A DNA stretch of 64,000 nucleotides, from positions 3,100,001-3,164,000 of the forward strand of contig NC_009792.1 of assembly GCF_000018045.1 (NCBI RefSeq), read 5' to 3'. Positions 15,733 through 26,996 of this stretch are shown here, piece after piece (positions within the stretch are counted from its first letter, which is position 1; each line of letters begins with the position of its first letter). Source of the DNA: Citrobacter koseri ATCC BAA-895 (GTDB lineage Bacteria; Pseudomonadota; Gammaproteobacteria; Enterobacterales; Enterobacteriaceae). The position numbers and the translations under genes were made by a program. The notes under the pieces were generated by a model. The model was not told the origin of the DNA. It worked only from the letters and a program-made list of their open reading frames with translations, and did not search any database.

Positions 15733-17286
15733 ATGGATATCGTTGGCGGACAAAACTTACGTCAGATGTGGGACGACCTGGCCGAGGTATACGGAAATAA
15801 AACGGCGCTTATTTTTGAATCCAGCGAAGGCGTTGTCCGGCAATTCAGCTACGCGTCGCTGAATGAAGAGATCAACCGCACGGCGAACCTTTTCCTCGCC
15901 TCAGGCATTCAGAAAGGCGATAACGTCGCGCTGCATCTGGATAACTGCCCGGAGTTCTTTTTCTGCTGGTTTGGTCTGGCCAAAATTGGCGCCATCATGG
16001 TGCCGATCAATGCCAGGCTCCTGCGCGAAGAGAGCGCCTGGATTTTACAAAACAGCCGCGCGCAGCTCATCGTCACCAGCGCTGAATTTTATCCGATGTA
16101 TCGCCAGATACTGCTTGAGGACGATACCCTGCTCAATCATATCTGTCTGATTGGCGAAAATGCGCCCGTTGAAGATAACGTTAGCCATTTTTCTCAACTG
16201 AAAGACCAGCAGCCTGCCACATTGTGCTATGCGCCGCCGTTATCCACTGACGACACGGCGGAGATTCTGTTTACTTCTGGCACCACCTCGCGGCCCAAAG
16301 GCGTGGTCATTACCCATTACAACCTGCGTTTTGCGGGTTACTACTCCTCCTGGCAGTGTGCGCTGCGTGAAGATGACGTCTATCTGACGGTGATGCCCGC
16401 CTTTCATATTGACTGTCAGTGTACTGCGGCAATGGCGGCATTCTCCGCAGGCAGCACCTTTGTGCTGATCGAAAAATACAGCGCCCGCGCGTTCTGGGGA
16501 CAGGTACGAAAGTATCGCGCCACCGTCACGGAATGTATTCCGATGATGATCAGGACGCTGATGGTGCAGCCCGCCTCCCCGGAAGAGAGGCAGCATTGTC
16601 TGCGCGAAGTGATGTTCTATCTCAACCTTTCCGTGCAGGAAAAAGACGCTTTTATTGCACGTTTCGGCGTCCGGCTGCTGACCTCTTACGGGATGACGGA
16701 AACCATTGTCGGCATTATTGGCGATCGTCCCGGCGATAAACGGCGCTGGCCATCTATTGGTCGCCCTGGATTTTGCTATGAGGCGGACATCCGCGATGAG
16801 CAGAACCGCTCGCTGCCCGCCGGAGAAATCGGTGAAATCTGTATTAAAGGCGTGCCGGGAAAAACCATCTTTAAAGAGTATTACGCCAGGCCGGAAGCCA
16901 CCGCCAAAGCGCTGGAAGCCAACGGCTGGCTGCATACCGGTGATTCCGGCTATCGGGATGAGGAAGGATTTTTCTATTTCGTCGACAGGCGTTGCAACAT
17001 GATTAAACGCGGCGGCGAAAATGTCTCCTGCATCGAACTGGAAAACATTATTTCGGCTCATCCCAAAATTCAGGACATCGTCGTTATTGGTATTCACGAT
17101 TCGATCCGCGATGAAGCCATTAAAGCCTTTGTGGTGCTTAATGAAGGTGAAACATTAACGGAAGAGGAGTTTTTCGCTTTCTGTGAACAGAATATGGCGA
17201 AATTCAAAGTCCCCTCTTTTCTTGAGATAAGAAATGATCTGCCCCGAAACTGTTCAGGAAAAATAATTAAAAAGAACCTGAAATAA
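15733..17286 (+). CDS. caiC: Crotonobetaine/carnitine-CoA ligase CaiC
   Basis: ATP-dependent acyl-CoA synthetase of 517 residues that primes the cycle by activating carnitine, crotonobetaine or gamma-butyrobetaine. The AMP-binding P-loop [10 protein letters not shown] lies at residues 181-190, with later [20 protein letters not shown] and the catalytic lysine region [12 protein letters not shown] at the C terminus. Length equals E. coli K-12. Confidence 0.97.
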   Translation: MDIVGGQNLRQMWDDLAEVYGNKTALIFESSEGVVRQFSYASLNEEINRTANLFLASGIQKGDNVALHLDNCPEFFFCWFGLAKIGAIMVPINARLLREESAWILQNSRAQLIVTSAEFYPMYRQILLEDDTLLNHICLIGENAPVEDNVSHFSQLKDQQPATLCYAPPLSTDDTAEILFTSGTTSRPKGVVITHYNLRFAGYYSSWQCALREDDVYLTVMPAFHIDCQCTAAMAAFSAGSTFVLIEKYSARAFWGQVRKYRATVTECIPMMIRTLMVQPASPEERQHCLREVMFYLNLSVQEKDAFIARFGVRLLTSYGMTETIVGIIGDRPGDKRRWPSIGRPGFCYEADIRDEQNRSLPAGEIGEICIKGVPGKTIFKEYYARPEATAKALEANGWLHTGDSGYRDEEGFFYFVDRRCNMIKRGGENVSCIELENIISAHPKIQDIVVIGIHDSIRDEAIKAFVVLNEGETLTEEEFFAFCEQNMAKFKVPSFLEIRNDLPRNCSGKIIKKNLK

Positions 17287-17326
17287 GCATTCTTACCCGT
17301 CCGATTTTAAATAATGGAGTGAAGAT

Positions 17327-18112
17327 ATGAGTGAATCATTACATTTTACCCGTCACGGCCCGATTCTGGAAATTACGCTGGATCGCCCGAAAGCGAATGC
17401 AATAGACGCAAAAACCAGTTTTGAGATGGGCGAAGTTTTTCTCAATTTCCGTGACGATCCCGAATTGCGTGTGGCGATCATCACCGGTGGCGGCGAAAAA
17501 TTCTTCTCCGCAGGCTGGGATTTAAAAGCGGCGGCCGAAGGCGAAGCCCCGGACGCCGATTTTGGCCCCGGCGGGTTTGCCGGTTTAACCGAGATCTTTG
17601 ACCTGGATAAACCGGTGATTGCCGCCGTTAACGGCTATGCCTTCGGCGGCGGGTTCGAACTGGCGCTGGCGGCGGATTTTATCGTCTGCGCCGATAACGC
17701 CAGTTTCGCGCTGCCTGAAGCAAAGCTCGGCATTGTGCCTGACAGCGGCGGCGTGCTGCGCCTGCCTAAGCTGTTGCCGCCTGCTATCGTCAACGAAATG
17801 CTGATGACCGGCAGACGAATGGACGCAGAAGAAGCCTTGCGCTGGGGAATTGTGAACCGGGTTGTCAGCCAACAAGCGTTAATGGACAGCGCCCGTGAAC
17901 TGGCGCAACAGCTGGTGAACAGCGCGCCGTTGGCGATCGCCGCCCTCAAAGAGATCTACCGCGCAACCAGTGAAATGCCGGTGGAAGAAGGTTATCGCTA
18001 CATTCGCAGCGGCGCATTGAAGCACTACCCGTCGGTACTGCACTCTGAAGATGCGATCGAAGGCCCGCAGGCGTTTGCCGAAAAACGCGATCCGGTCTGG
18101 AAAGGCCGCTAG
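17327..18112 (+). CDS. caiD: Carnitinyl-CoA dehydratase CaiD
   Basis: Crotonase-fold enzyme of 261 residues interconverting L-carnitinyl-CoA and crotonobetainyl-CoA. The oxyanion segment [16 protein letters not shown] and the two catalytic glutamates at 111 and 131 (LPEAKLG) are present. It follows caiC by 40 bases; the ribosome site GGAGTGAAG precedes the ATG. Confidence 0.97.
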   Translation: MSESLHFTRHGPILEITLDRPKANAIDAKTSFEMGEVFLNFRDDPELRVAIITGGGEKFFSAGWDLKAAAEGEAPDADFGPGGFAGLTEIFDLDKPVIAAVNGYAFGGGFELALAADFIVCADNASFALPEAKLGIVPDSGGVLRLPKLLPPAIVNEMLMTGRRMDAEEALRWGIVNRVVSQQALMDSARELAQQLVNSAPLAIAALKEIYRATSEMPVEEGYRYIRSGALKHYPSVLHSEDAIEGPQAFAEKRDPVWKGR

Positions 18113-18118
18113 CGCCGC

Positions 18119-18154
18119 GCTGCCGGATGGCGCTAACGCTTATCCGCCATCCGA
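18119..18154. repeat. REP between caiD and caiE
   Basis: A single degenerate REP palindrome (GCCGGATGGCGCTAACGCTTATCCGCCATCC) directly after the caiD stop. Confidence 0.8.
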
Positions 18155-18176
18155 CAACAATCACGGAGGAATAACC

Positions 18177-18770
18177 ATGAGCTATTACGCCTTTGAAGGC
18201 CTGATTCCGGTAGTACATCCAGAGGCGTACGTGCATCCCAGCGCCGTGTTGATTGGCGATGTCATCGTCGGCGCCGGCGTCTACATCGGCCCGCTTGCAT
18301 CGCTGCGCGGCGACTATGGGCGTCTGATTCTTGAGGCGGGCGCTAACCTTCAGGATGGCTGCATCATGCACGGTTATTGCGATACCGACACCATCGTGCA
18401 TGAAAACGGGCATATCGGGCACGGCGCAATCCTTCACGGCTGCGTGATTGGTCGTGATGCGTTGGTAGGCATGAACAGCGTAATCATGGATGGCGCAATC
18501 ATCGGCGAAGAAAGTATCGTCGCCGCCATGAGTTTTGTAAAAGCGGGTTTTGTCGGCGCGCCCAGGCAACTGCTGGTTGGCGCGCCTGCGCGCGTCAAAC
18601 GTGATGTCACGGATGAAGAACTGCACTGGAAACGGCTCAACACGCAGGAATATCAGGATCTCGCGGTACGCTGTCGGGCATCGCTATGTGAAACGCAACC
18701 CTTAACCCAGGTCGAAAAGAACCGGCCGCGCCTGAAAGGCACGACGGAGGTGAAGCCAAAATCGGCGTAG
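18177..18770 (+). CDS. caiE: Carnitine operon protein CaiE (hexapeptide-repeat)
   Basis: Left-handed beta-helix protein of 197 residues of the gamma-carbonic-anhydrase/PaaY type. E. coli work assigns it a role in cofactor synthesis or activation for CaiB and CaiD; the exact reaction is unsettled. Hexapeptide repeats run from about residue 20 ([14 protein letters not shown]) to 125. The ATG at 18177 follows a GGAGG site; an upstream in-frame ATG would read through a REP. Last gene of the operon. Confidence 0.95.
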   Translation: MSYYAFEGLIPVVHPEAYVHPSAVLIGDVIVGAGVYIGPLASLRGDYGRLILEAGANLQDGCIMHGYCDTDTIVHENGHIGHGAILHGCVIGRDALVGMNSVIMDGAIIGEESIVAAMSFVKAGFVGAPRQLLVGAPARVKRDVTDEELHWKRLNTQEYQDLAVRCRASLCETQPLTQVEKNRPRLKGTTEVKPKSA

Positions 18771-18777
18771 CGCTTTG

Positions 18778-18862
18778 TGCCGGATGGCGCTGACGCTTAT
18801 CCGGCTTACAGGTCAACACGCCGTTGCAGGCCGGATAAGGCATTTACGCCATCATCCGGCAC
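18778..18862. repeat. REP pair between caiE and caiF
   Basis: Two opposed REP units in the space between the convergent caiE and caiF genes (GCCGGATGGCGCTGACGC...TATCCGGC and GCAGGCCGGATAAGGC...CATCCGGCA). No other terminator is visible there. Confidence 0.88.
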
Positions 18863-18869
18863 ACCGACA

Positions 18870-19262
18870 TTACCGACGCATACTTTTTGATAGCATCATC
18901 TGCCATTTCTGCTCACGGTTTAGCTCTGCGGGCGGAACCGGCATTCGCGGGGTTCTCTCCGCTTTTACCATCTTCTCCTGCGCGCTATGACCCAAACGCG
19001 CATAGAGCTGCGCGTCAATACGCTTAATACGCACCAGGCGTTGGCACTGGCATCCTCGCCCTTCCAGCTGATTAGGGATCGTCCTGGTCTCGCACTCTAT
19101 TTCCCCCACTTCAGAAAGAATATACGAAACCGTATTAATCGCTTTGCAATAATCCATATTAAATTGCTTCGCGATCTCTTTGGCGCTCACCCACCGGTTT
19201 TCTGCCATTACCCAATCAGCAATTAACAAATAAAGTGGTTTCTCAACATATTTTTCACTCAT
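18870..19262 (-). CDS. caiF: Carnitine-responsive transcriptional activator CaiF
   Basis: A 130-residue DNA-binding protein that activates the cai and fix operons when carnitine or crotonobetaine is present without oxygen. The N-terminal region (PLYLLIADWVMAENRWVSAK onward) forms the predicted helix-turn-helix; the ending NREQKWQMMLSKSMRR is the same as in E. coli. I chose the ATG at 19262 over an in-frame GTG six bases upstream. The 258-base gap behind it holds its AT-rich promoter region. Confidence 0.95.
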   Translation of the reverse strand: MSEKYVEKPLYLLIADWVMAENRWVSAKEIAKQFNMDYCKAINTVSYILSEVGEIECETRTIPNQLEGRGCQCQRLVRIKRIDAQLYARLGHSAQEKMVKAERTPRMPVPPAELNREQKWQMMLSKSMRR

Positions 19263-19463
19263 AAGCACACCATTTTACAAATTAAAAATCTTGCTACGGT
19301 TCGTTATGGCCTGAATATAAATAACGCCATTAACCATAAATAAATTGTGGATATAGGGGGATAGTATGCGACTTAATTGTTGATTAGTGTGAGCGAAATC
19401 GTGCTTGTTACATTGAAAACCACATCCAGGAAGCGTATGTGACCAGGAATGACCTTATGGCGT

Positions 19464-19495
19464 AAAAAAAGGTTCCTTTGCAGGAACCTTTTTAT
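19464..19495 (-). terminator. carAB intrinsic terminator
   Basis: AAAGGTTCC ... GGAACCTTTTT stem flanked by A and T runs, just after the carB stop. The near-symmetric A/T flanks make it usable from both strands, but carB is the gene that needs it. Confidence 0.9.
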
Positions 19496-19520
19496 ATCAC
19501 CAGATAAATGCGTCTGCCGC

Positions 19521-22500
19521 TTACTTCGTAATTTGCGCGTGCATTTCCTGTACGGAGATCACCTTTTCAGTCGCATCGGCGTTCAGCGCCATCGTCGTGG
19601 CGAAGCCGCCGTTCAGGGTCGTGTCGTAATGCACTTTATACTGCAACGCGCTGCGGCGAATCAGTTTAGAGTCCTCAATCGCCTGACGACCTGCGGTGGT
19701 GTTGATGATGTAGGTGTATTCGCCATTCTTGATACGGTCCTGAATGTGCGGACGACCTTCATGCACCTTGTTGACCAGACGCGGGTTGATGCCCGCCTCA
19801 CCCAGCACAATCGCCGTACCGTGAGTCGCATCCAGTTCGAAGCCCTGTTTCAGCAGCTTCGCCGCCAGGTCCACCACGCGTTCTTTGTCGCCTTCACGAA
19901 CGGAGAGCAGTGCACGGCCCGATTTCTTCATCGTCGAGCTGCTGCCAAGCTGTGCTTTGGCGAACGCTTCAGCGAAGGTGCGGCCGACGCCCATCACTTC
20001 CCCGGTAGAGCGCATTTCTGGCCCTAACAGCGGGTCAACGCCCGGGAATTTGTTGAACGGCAGCACCACTTCTTTCACCGAGTAGTACGGCGGGATGATT
20101 TCTTTCGTCACGCCCTGCTCGGTCAGCGATTTGCCCGCCATCACGCGCGCCGCCACTTTCGCCAGCGGTAAGCCGGTCGCTTTGGAGACGAACGGTACGG
20201 TACGCGCCGCACGCGGGTTCACTTCAATCAGGTAGACTTCGTTGTCTTTCACCGCGAACTGCACGTTCATCAGACCACGCACCTGCAACTCAAAGGCCAG
20301 CTTCTGCACCTGCTGGCGCATCACGTCCTGAATCTCTTTGCTTAACGTGTAGGCCGGCAGAGAACATGCGGAGTCACCGGAGTGCACGCCCGCCTGTTCG
20401 ATGTGTTCCATGATGCCGCCAATCAGCACCATTTCGCCGTCGCAGATAGCATCCACATCCACTTCCACCGCGTCATCAAGGAAGCGGTCCAGCAGTACCG
20501 GCGCATCGTTAGAGACGCTGACTGCGGTCTGGAAGTAACGACGCAGGTCAGCTTCGTCGTAAACGATTTCCATCGCGCGGCCGCCCAGCACGTAGGACGG
20601 GCGAACCACCAGCGGATAGCCAATCTCTTTTGCCTTCTCAACGGCCTGTTCAATCGCCGTCACGGTGGCGTTAGCAGGCTGTTTCAGTTTCAGACGGTCA
20701 ACCGCCTGCTGGAAGCGCTCACGGTCTTCCGCGCGGTCAATCGCATCCGGGCTGGTGCCGATAACCGGCACGCCTGCCGCTTCCAGCGCGCGCGCCAGTT
20801 TCAGCGGAGTCTGGCCGCCGTACTGTACGATGACGCCTTTCGGTTTCTCGACGCGCACGATTTCCAGCACATCTTCCAGCGTGACCGGCTCGAAGTACAG
20901 GCGGTCGGAGGTGTCGTAGTCGGTGGAGACCGTTTCCGGGTTACAGTTGACCATAATGGTCTCGTAACCGTCTTCGCGCAGCGCCAGCGAGGCGTGTACG
21001 CAGCAATAGTCAAATTCAATCCCCTGGCCGATACGGTTCGGGCCGCCGCCGAGCACCATGATTTTGTCGCGATCCTGGTTCGGATTCGCTTCGCACTCAT
21101 CTTCATAAGTGGAGTACATGTAGGCGGTGTCGGTAGCAAATTCCGCCGCACAGGTATCCACGCGCTTGTAAACCGGGTGCAGGTTGAACTGGTCGCGCAG
21201 TTTGCGCACTTCCGCTTCGCGCACGCCCGCCAGTTTAGCCAGGCGCGCATCGGCGAAGCCTTTGCGCTTCAGCATCCGCAGGAAGTCAGCGTCGAGGCCG
21301 GTGATGCCAAGCTCCGCCACTTTTTCTTCCAGACGAACCAGTTCTTCAATCTGCACCAGGAACCAGCGGTCGATGTTGGTCAGGTTAAAGACGCCATCGA
21401 CAGACAGCCCCGCGCGGAACGCATCAGCGATGTACCAGATACGCTCGGCGCCCGCATCTTTCAGCTCGCGACGAATTTTGGTCAGCGCTTCCGGGTCATC
21501 CAGGCTCACTTTCGGGTCAAAACCGGCGGCGCCCACTTCCAGGCCGCGCAGCGCTTTCTGTAAGGATTCCTGCTGAGTGCGGCCAATCGCCATCACTTCG
21601 CCGACGGATTTCATCTGGGTGGTGAGACGGTCGTTGCTGCCCGCGAATTTTTCAAAGTTGAAGCGAGGAATTTTGGTGACAACGTAGTCGATGGACGGTT
21701 CGAACGATGCCGGAGTACGGCCGCCGGTGATGTCGTTCATCAGTTCATCGAGGGTGTAACCCACCGCCAGTTTCGCCGCCACTTTGGCAATCGGGAAGCC
21801 GGTGGCTTTTGACGCCAGCGCCGAGGAGCGGGAGACGCGCGGGTTCATTTCGATAACAATCAGACGACCGTTTTTCGGGTTCACCGCAAACTGAACGTTG
21901 GAACCGCCGGTTTCCACGCCGATTTCACGCAGTACCGCCATCGAGGCGTTACGCATGATTTGGTACTCTTTGTCCGTCAGCGTTTGCGCCGGAGCCACTG
22001 TGATGGAATCACCGGTGTGGATGCCCATCGCGTCAAAGTTCTCAATGGAACAGACGATAATGCAGTTGTCGTTCTTATCACGCACCACTTCCATTTCGTA
22101 CTCTTTCCAGCCAATCAGCGACTCATCTATCAGCAGTTCGTTGGTTGGGGAGAGATCCAGACCGCGCGCGCAAATTTCTTCGAACTCTTCGCGGTTGTAG
22201 GCAATACCGCCGCCGGTGCCGCCCATCGTAAAGGATGGACGGATAATGCACGGATAACCGACGTCAGCGGCAACCGCCAGCGCCTCTTCCATCGTATGCG
22301 CAATACCGGAGCGGGCAGTGTCGAGGCCGATTTTCTTCATCGCCACATCGAAACGGCGGCGATCTTCGGCTTTATCAATCGCATCGGCAGTGGCGCCAAT
22401 CATGGTCACGCCGAACTCAGCCAGCACGCCCTGACGCTCCAGCTCCAGCGCGCAGTTCAGCGCCGTCTGGCCGCCCATCGTCGGCAGCACCGCATCCGGG

Positions 22501-22745
22501 CGCTCTTTCTCAATAATTTTACGCACCACTTCCCAGTGAATCGGCTCGATGTAGGTCGCATCGGCCATTTCCGGGTCGGTCATGATGGTCGCGGGGTTAG
22601 AGTTCACCAGGATGACGCGATAACCTTCTTCGCGCAGCGCTTTACACGCCTGGGCGCCAGAGTAGTCAAACTCACACGCCTGGCCGATAACAATCGGGCC
22701 CGCACCCAGAATCAGGATACTTTTTATGTCTGTACGTTTTGGCAT
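19521..22745 (-). CDS. carB: Carbamoyl-phosphate synthase large chain
   Basis: Synthetase subunit of 1074 residues that makes carbamoyl phosphate for arginine and pyrimidines from bicarbonate, ATP and ammonia tunnelled from CarA. Two homologous ATP-grasp halves are clear, each opening with a [10 protein letters not shown] / [14 protein letters not shown] loop, then an oligomerisation region and a C-terminal MGS-like allosteric domain ([14 protein letters not shown]) that binds UMP, IMP and ornithine. Eighteen bases separate it from carA. Confidence 0.99.
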   Translation of the reverse strand: MPKRTDIKSILILGAGPIVIGQACEFDYSGAQACKALREEGYRVILVNSNPATIMTDPEMADATYIEPIHWEVVRKIIEKERPDAVLPTMGGQTALNCALELERQGVLAEFGVTMIGATADAIDKAEDRRRFDVAMKKIGLDTARSGIAHTMEEALAVAADVGYPCIIRPSFTMGGTGGGIAYNREEFEEICARGLDLSPTNELLIDESLIGWKEYEMEVVRDKNDNCIIVCSIENFDAMGIHTGDSITVAPAQTLTDKEYQIMRNASMAVLREIGVETGGSNVQFAVNPKNGRLIVIEMNPRVSRSSALASKATGFPIAKVAAKLAVGYTLDELMNDITGGRTPASFEPSIDYVVTKIPRFNFEKFAGSNDRLTTQMKSVGEVMAIGRTQQESLQKALRGLEVGAAGFDPKVSLDDPEALTKIRRELKDAGAERIWYIADAFRAGLSVDGVFNLTNIDRWFLVQIEELVRLEEKVAELGITGLDADFLRMLKRKGFADARLAKLAGVREAEVRKLRDQFNLHPVYKRVDTCAAEFATDTAYMYSTYEDECEANPNQDRDKIMVLGGGPNRIGQGIEFDYCCVHASLALREDGYETIMVNCNPETVSTDYDTSDRLYFEPVTLEDVLEIVRVEKPKGVIVQYGGQTPLKLARALEAAGVPVIGTSPDAIDRAEDRERFQQAVDRLKLKQPANATVTAIEQAVEKAKEIGYPLVVRPSYVLGGRAMEIVYDEADLRRYFQTAVSVSNDAPVLLDRFLDDAVEVDVDAICDGEMVLIGGIMEHIEQAGVHSGDSACSLPAYTLSKEIQDVMRQQVQKLAFELQVRGLMNVQFAVKDNEVYLIEVNPRAARTVPFVSKATGLPLAKVAARVMAGKSLTEQGVTKEIIPPYYSVKEVVLPFNKFPGVDPLLGPEMRSTGEVMGVGRTFAEAFAKAQLGSSSTMKKSGRALLSVREGDKERVVDLAAKLLKQGFELDATHGTAIVLGEAGINPRLVNKVHEGRPHIQDRIKNGEYTYIINTTAGRQAIEDSKLIRRSALQYKVHYDTTLNGGFATTMALNADATEKVISVQEMHAQITK

Positions 22746-22763
22746 GGCTCTGTTTACTCCTGA

Positions 22764-23912
22764 TTATTTCGCGGACTGACGGTACTGCTCAATTAACTCG
22801 ATAAAGTGGTCGAACAATGGCGCGGCATCATGCGGGCCAGGGCTCGCCTCAGGGTGTCCCTGGAAGCTGAACGCCGGTTTATCGGTGCGATGAATCCCTT
22901 GCAGAGTGCCGTCGAACAGCGATTTGTGCGTCACTCGCAGATTTGCAGGCATAGAAGCCTCATCCACCGCAAAACCGTGGTTCTGCGCCGTAATCATCAC
23001 GGTATTGTTATCGATATCTTTTACCGGATGGTTACCGCCGTGGTGGCCGAACTTCATCTTGATGGTTTTCGCGCCGCTCGCCAGCGCCAGCAGCTGATGG
23101 CCGAGGCAGATGCCGAAAACCGGAATATCGGTTTCGAGGAATGCCTGAATCGCCTCGATAGCGTAGTCGCACGGCGCCGGATCGCCAGGGCCGTTAGAGA
23201 GGAAGATACCGTCCGGGTTCATCTTCAGCACCTCTTCGGCGGAGGTCTTCGCCGGAACCACCGTCAGGCGGCAGCCTCTGTCTACCAGCATACGCAGGAT
23301 GTTGCGTTTCGCGCCGTAGTCGTAAGCCACAACGTGGAACGGCAGGTCAGTTTCTGATTTGGCTTCCGGCAGGTCGTCTGCAAGCGTCCAGCTTCCCTGC
23401 GTCCAGCTATAGGATTCAGCGGTGGTCACTTCTTTCGCCAGATCCATTCCATTGAGGCCCGGGAAGGCTTTCGCTTTCTCCAGCGCCAGTGCCGCATCCG
23501 GGTTATCACCCGCGATAATGCAGCCGTTCTGTGCGCCCTTCTCACGCAGCAGGCGCGTCAGCTTACGGGTATCAATATCGGCAATCGCCACGATGTTATG
23601 GCGTTTCAGGTAAGAAGAGAGGTCTTCAGTATTGCGGAAGTTGCTGGCAATCAGCGGCAGATCGCGAATGACCAGACCTTGCGCATGAACCTGAGAGGAT
23701 TCTTCATCGGCTTCATTGGTGCCGACATTACCGATATGAGGATAAGTAAGAGTGACAATTTGGCGGGAATAGGAAGGATCAGTGAGGATTTCTTGATAAC
23801 CGGTCATTGAAGTATTGAAAACGACTTCCCCAACCGCCGAACCTGTTGCCCCTATGGCCCGACCGTGAAACTGGGTTCCGTCTTCCAGAACCAATAGCGC
23901 TGACTTAATCAA
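22764..23912 (-). CDS. carA: Carbamoyl-phosphate synthase small chain (TTG start)
   Basis: Glutamine amidotransferase subunit of 382 residues. The start is a TTG at 23912 preceded by GGAGGG: this gives [17 protein letters not shown] and the exact E. coli length, while an upstream ATG at 23939 would add nine unlikely residues. The class I amidotransferase nucleophile sits in [10 protein letters not shown] and the catalytic His in [11 protein letters not shown]. First gene of carAB; the leader carries ArgR, PurR and RutR-like sites. Confidence 0.98.
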   Translation of the reverse strand: MIKSALLVLEDGTQFHGRAIGATGSAVGEVVFNTSMTGYQEILTDPSYSRQIVTLTYPHIGNVGTNEADEESSQVHAQGLVIRDLPLIASNFRNTEDLSSYLKRHNIVAIADIDTRKLTRLLREKGAQNGCIIAGDNPDAALALEKAKAFPGLNGMDLAKEVTTAESYSWTQGSWTLADDLPEAKSETDLPFHVVAYDYGAKRNILRMLVDRGCRLTVVPAKTSAEEVLKMNPDGIFLSNGPGDPAPCDYAIEAIQAFLETDIPVFGICLGHQLLALASGAKTIKMKFGHHGGNHPVKDIDNNTVMITAQNHGFAVDEASMPANLRVTHKSLFDGTLQGIHRTDKPAFSFQGHPEASPGPHDAAPLFDHFIELIEQYRQSAK

Positions 23913-23945
23913 AACACCCTCCAGAGAATATTCACTCACTTTATT

Positions 23946-23984
23946 TGCATATTAATTCATTTGTATAACCTGAATCAATGCAAA
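23946..23984. promoter_or_regulatory. ArgR boxes at carAB P2
   Basis: TGCATATTAATTCA at 23946-23959 fits the ARG-box form TGAAT-N4-ATTCA with one change; a weaker partner TGAATCAATGCA lies at 23971-23982. The order and distance to the TTG start are as in E. coli P2. Confidence 0.65.
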
Positions 23985-24018
23985 TCTGCTTACCCGTGGA
24001 TTTCTGGCAAACGGCGGC

Positions 24019-24047
24019 ATTCTGAAGATAAGGCGGGTAAAAGTCAA
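24019..24047 (-). promoter_or_regulatory. carAB promoter P1
   Basis: Read on the minus strand: TTGACT (-35, 24042-24047), 17-base spacer, CAGAAT (-10, 24019-24024). This matches the pyrimidine-regulated P1 of E. coli carAB. Confidence 0.75.
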
Positions 24048-24133
24048 CTTAAAGGCGGTATTTTTTGTATTGTTTTACGACTCAGGGAAGGATGTTCTGA
24101 TTTAACAGGCAAAAAGATCAGCTAACTTGTCCT

Positions 24134-24149
24134 GGAAAACGCTTGCGTG
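24134..24149. promoter_or_regulatory. PurR-like site upstream of carAB P1
   Basis: GGAAAACGCTTGCGTG resembles the PUR box core (GCAA-ACG-TTTGC form) and lies about 100 bases upstream of P1, the PurR location known for carAB. Confidence 0.6.
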
Positions 24150-24189
24150 GCTGAAAGAATGCATTATGAAACCAGAGAGAAGGAAAAAG

Positions 24190-24205
24190 TGGACCATTTG
24201 GTCAA
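24190..24205. promoter_or_regulatory. RutR palindrome upstream of carAB
   Basis: TGGACCATTTGGTCAA matches the RutR consensus TTGACCA-NN-TGGTCAA at all but one position. RutR is the uracil/thymine-sensing regulator known to act on carAB P1. Confidence 0.8.
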
Positions 24206-24282
24206 AATTTACATAAAAGCAACAAATAAACAGAAGAAAACAGATAAATTCACGAGTTTAAATAAAAAACAGAAAGATAATG

Positions 24283-24317
24283 CTAAAAATAATAGGGCAA
24301 TAAATTATTGCCCTATG
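24283..24317 (-). terminator. dapB intrinsic terminator
   Basis: ATAGGGCAATAA / TTATTGCCCTAT stem, which on the minus strand is followed by TATTTTTAGC. It lies 52 bases past the dapB stop. Confidence 0.85.
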
Positions 24318-24368
24318 TAATCAACAAATTATGATTACCATAACCACATCACGAAGGGTAAAAACCAG

Positions 24369-25205
<837 letters not shown>

Positions 25206-25376
25206 TTAATTTTGCGTAAATCGTTTTCAGATTAACCAGCGCCACGCCGCGCCGCTAGCCAAAAACGTCGATAATTAGAATTTAATGATAAACAGGGAGA
25301 GATATCAGTAAAAGCTATATGCGGGAAAAGCGGGACACCGCAGGCAACTCTGCCTGCGATCAAGAGCAAATGGGCG

Positions 25377-26006
25377 CTATTCAATGGAATAGTTAATGAT
25401 GAGCTGCCCTTTCTTCATTTTAATCCCACCGATCATTATACGACCAAGTTGGCCGAGCGAAGTGACATGTGTTCCTCCACAGAAGTACATCGGAAGTTCG
25501 CCAAACCCCACTTTACGTCGCTCACCGTCAAACTCAATTCGGCGGGCATAATCCTTCGCCTGCCACTGTTCAATACACGCCAGCAGATTTTCAGCATCAG
25601 GAAGACGAGCATGTTCACCTGCTGAAAAGGTAATGCGCCCCTCACCCGGCCAGTGGTGCGCTTTCACTGGCGACCAACCCCATGTTTCTCCCGCACACCC
25701 GATAAGATGGCCTGCTGAATGCAGACGAGAGTTGAGCAAACGTGTCTGTGCATCGACTTTTAGCTGCACCACTCCCGCTGCAACGGGTTGCGGCAGAATA
25801 TGTATAATTTGATTATCACGTAACATGATTCCGCAAACCGGAATATCCGCAATCCAGCCTTTGTCTGCGGGTTGTCCACCTCCCTGAGGGTGGAATAATG
25901 TTTTATCGAGCGTAACGGCATACAGGCCATCCATTTGTGGAGAGCACCCCGTCACACATGCCATGCCTTCTGTATCATCGGTGTTGTAATAAAGACGTTC
26001 TGTCAT
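25377..26006 (-). CDS. AlaX-like alanyl-tRNA editing protein
   Basis: A 209-residue free-standing relative of the AlaRS editing domain, expected to hydrolyse mischarged Ser- or Gly-tRNA(Ala). Visible are FHPQGGGQPAD (38-48), the metal-binding HSAGH (His96, His100) and CGGTH (Cys176, His180). All four zinc ligands are present, so it should be active. ATG at 26006 preceded by AGGAGG. It is divergent from a LysR gene with a 90-base shared spacer. E. coli K-12 has no gene here between rihC and dapB, so acquisition or loss is involved. Confidence 0.85.
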   Translation of the reverse strand: MTERLYYNTDDTEGMACVTGCSPQMDGLYAVTLDKTLFHPQGGGQPADKGWIADIPVCGIMLRDNQIIHILPQPVAAGVVQLKVDAQTRLLNSRLHSAGHLIGCAGETWGWSPVKAHHWPGEGRITFSAGEHARLPDAENLLACIEQWQAKDYARRIEFDGERRKVGFGELPMYFCGGTHVTSLGQLGRIMIGGIKMKKGQLIINYSIE

Positions 26007-26096
26007 ATGTCCTCCTGTCGTGAAGGGCAGTATATTATTTATCCCGGAGCAGATAATCCGCCTGCCCGGCAATGAATCTTTGCCTGAGAAACACAA

Positions 26097-26996
26097 ATGA
26101 ATTTGACACTCCTTCCCGATCTGGCCACTTTTGTGTTGATTGTTGATCACGGTAGCTTTTCTGCCGCAGCGCGCGCAGCAGGTGTGACCCCATCAGCCAT
26201 GAGCCGCAGCGTTTCACGCCTTGAACGCGAAACGGGCAGCCAGTTGTTGCATCGTTCAACACGTAAGCTGGCATTAAGTGAAACAGGAAAGATGGTGTAT
26301 GAACACGCAAAAATGATGCTGGAAGCAGCGCGACAGGCCATTGATTCCGGGGGAAGCGTACAACACGTTCCTCAGGGAAAGATTACGCTCAGCGTACCCA
26401 AAGCCGTCGGACGCTTCGTTATTCATCCACTGATCCCGCAATTTCTTGAACGTTTTCCCCTGGTTGATGTTTGCCTGAGGCTCGAAGACCGCTATATGGA
26501 TCTCATTGATGATGGTGTCGATCTGGCGCTGCAAATCACCAATACCCCCTCGCCCGGGTTGCATGGCAAGCCGTTAATGCCAATCACCCACATCCTCTGC
26601 GCCACGCCAGAGTATCTGCAAAAACAGGGGACACCGACGCACCCGGAAGATTTACGTCAGCACAGTTGCATTAGCCTCGGAGAGACGCCAACGGACTCAC
26701 GCTGGAAATTTCGTAAACAAGGTAAGACAGAAGTCGTTCAAACAACGGGGCGCTATGCGGCTAATCATACGGGTGTAAGACTGGACGCAGTAAAGCGCCA
26801 TCTGGGAATTGGCAGTCTCCCCGCATTCACAGCCAGAGAAGCGTTACAAGACGGCGAAATCATGCAGGTGTTGCCGGAGTGGACGTTTATCAGCAACTAC
26901 TCCGGCGAGCTATGGCTTTTGTGGGCTGGAAACAAGCATATGCCTCTCAAAATACGGGCCATGATTGATTACCTTAGCCAACAACTAAAATCCTAG
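26097..26996 (+). CDS. LysR-family transcriptional regulator
   Basis: A 299-residue LTTR: N-terminal winged helix-turn-helix ([20 protein letters not shown] through SRLERETG, residues 9-46) and a substrate-binding co-inducer domain from about residue 90. It resembles the DsdC/YafC-like subgroup in general form, but I cannot name the target. Classic divergent placement suggests it controls the adjacent AlaX-like gene and itself. Its TAG stop shares the CTAG tetranucleotide with the rihC stop on the other strand. Confidence 0.88.
   Translation: MNLTLLPDLATFVLIVDHGSFSAAARAAGVTPSAMSRSVSRLERETGSQLLHRSTRKLALSETGKMVYEHAKMMLEAARQAIDSGGSVQHVPQGKITLSVPKAVGRFVIHPLIPQFLERFPLVDVCLRLEDRYMDLIDDGVDLALQITNTPSPGLHGKPLMPITHILCATPEYLQKQGTPTHPEDLRQHSCISLGETPTDSRWKFRKQGKTEVVQTTGRYAANHTGVRLDAVKRHLGIGSLPAFTAREALQDGEIMQVLPEWTFISNYSGELWLLWAGNKHMPLKIRAMIDYLSQQLKS

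Larger units (their letters stand above)
23913..24280 (-). promoter_or_regulatory. carAB control region
   Basis: The carA-dapB gap is 456 bases. It holds two tandem promoters by analogy with E. coli: an upstream P1 and a P2 overlapped by ArgR boxes near the start codon. Separately listed sites are P1, the ARG boxes, a PUR box and a RutR palindrome. The stretch 24206-24280 is A-rich and shows no site I can name. Confidence 0.85.

Noticed and set aside
16240..17097. 285-codon open frame opposite caiC
   Set aside because: Shadow of caiC; its sequence resembles no protein family I know.
19388..19403. CRP-like TGTGA-N6-TCGTG upstream of caiF
   Set aside because: Only the left half fits; the right half matches two of five bases, and the distance to a caiF promoter is unclear.
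20382..21563. 393-codon open frame on the plus strand opposite carB
   Set aside because: Antisense shadow of a confident gene, with no domain, start signal or neighbour support.
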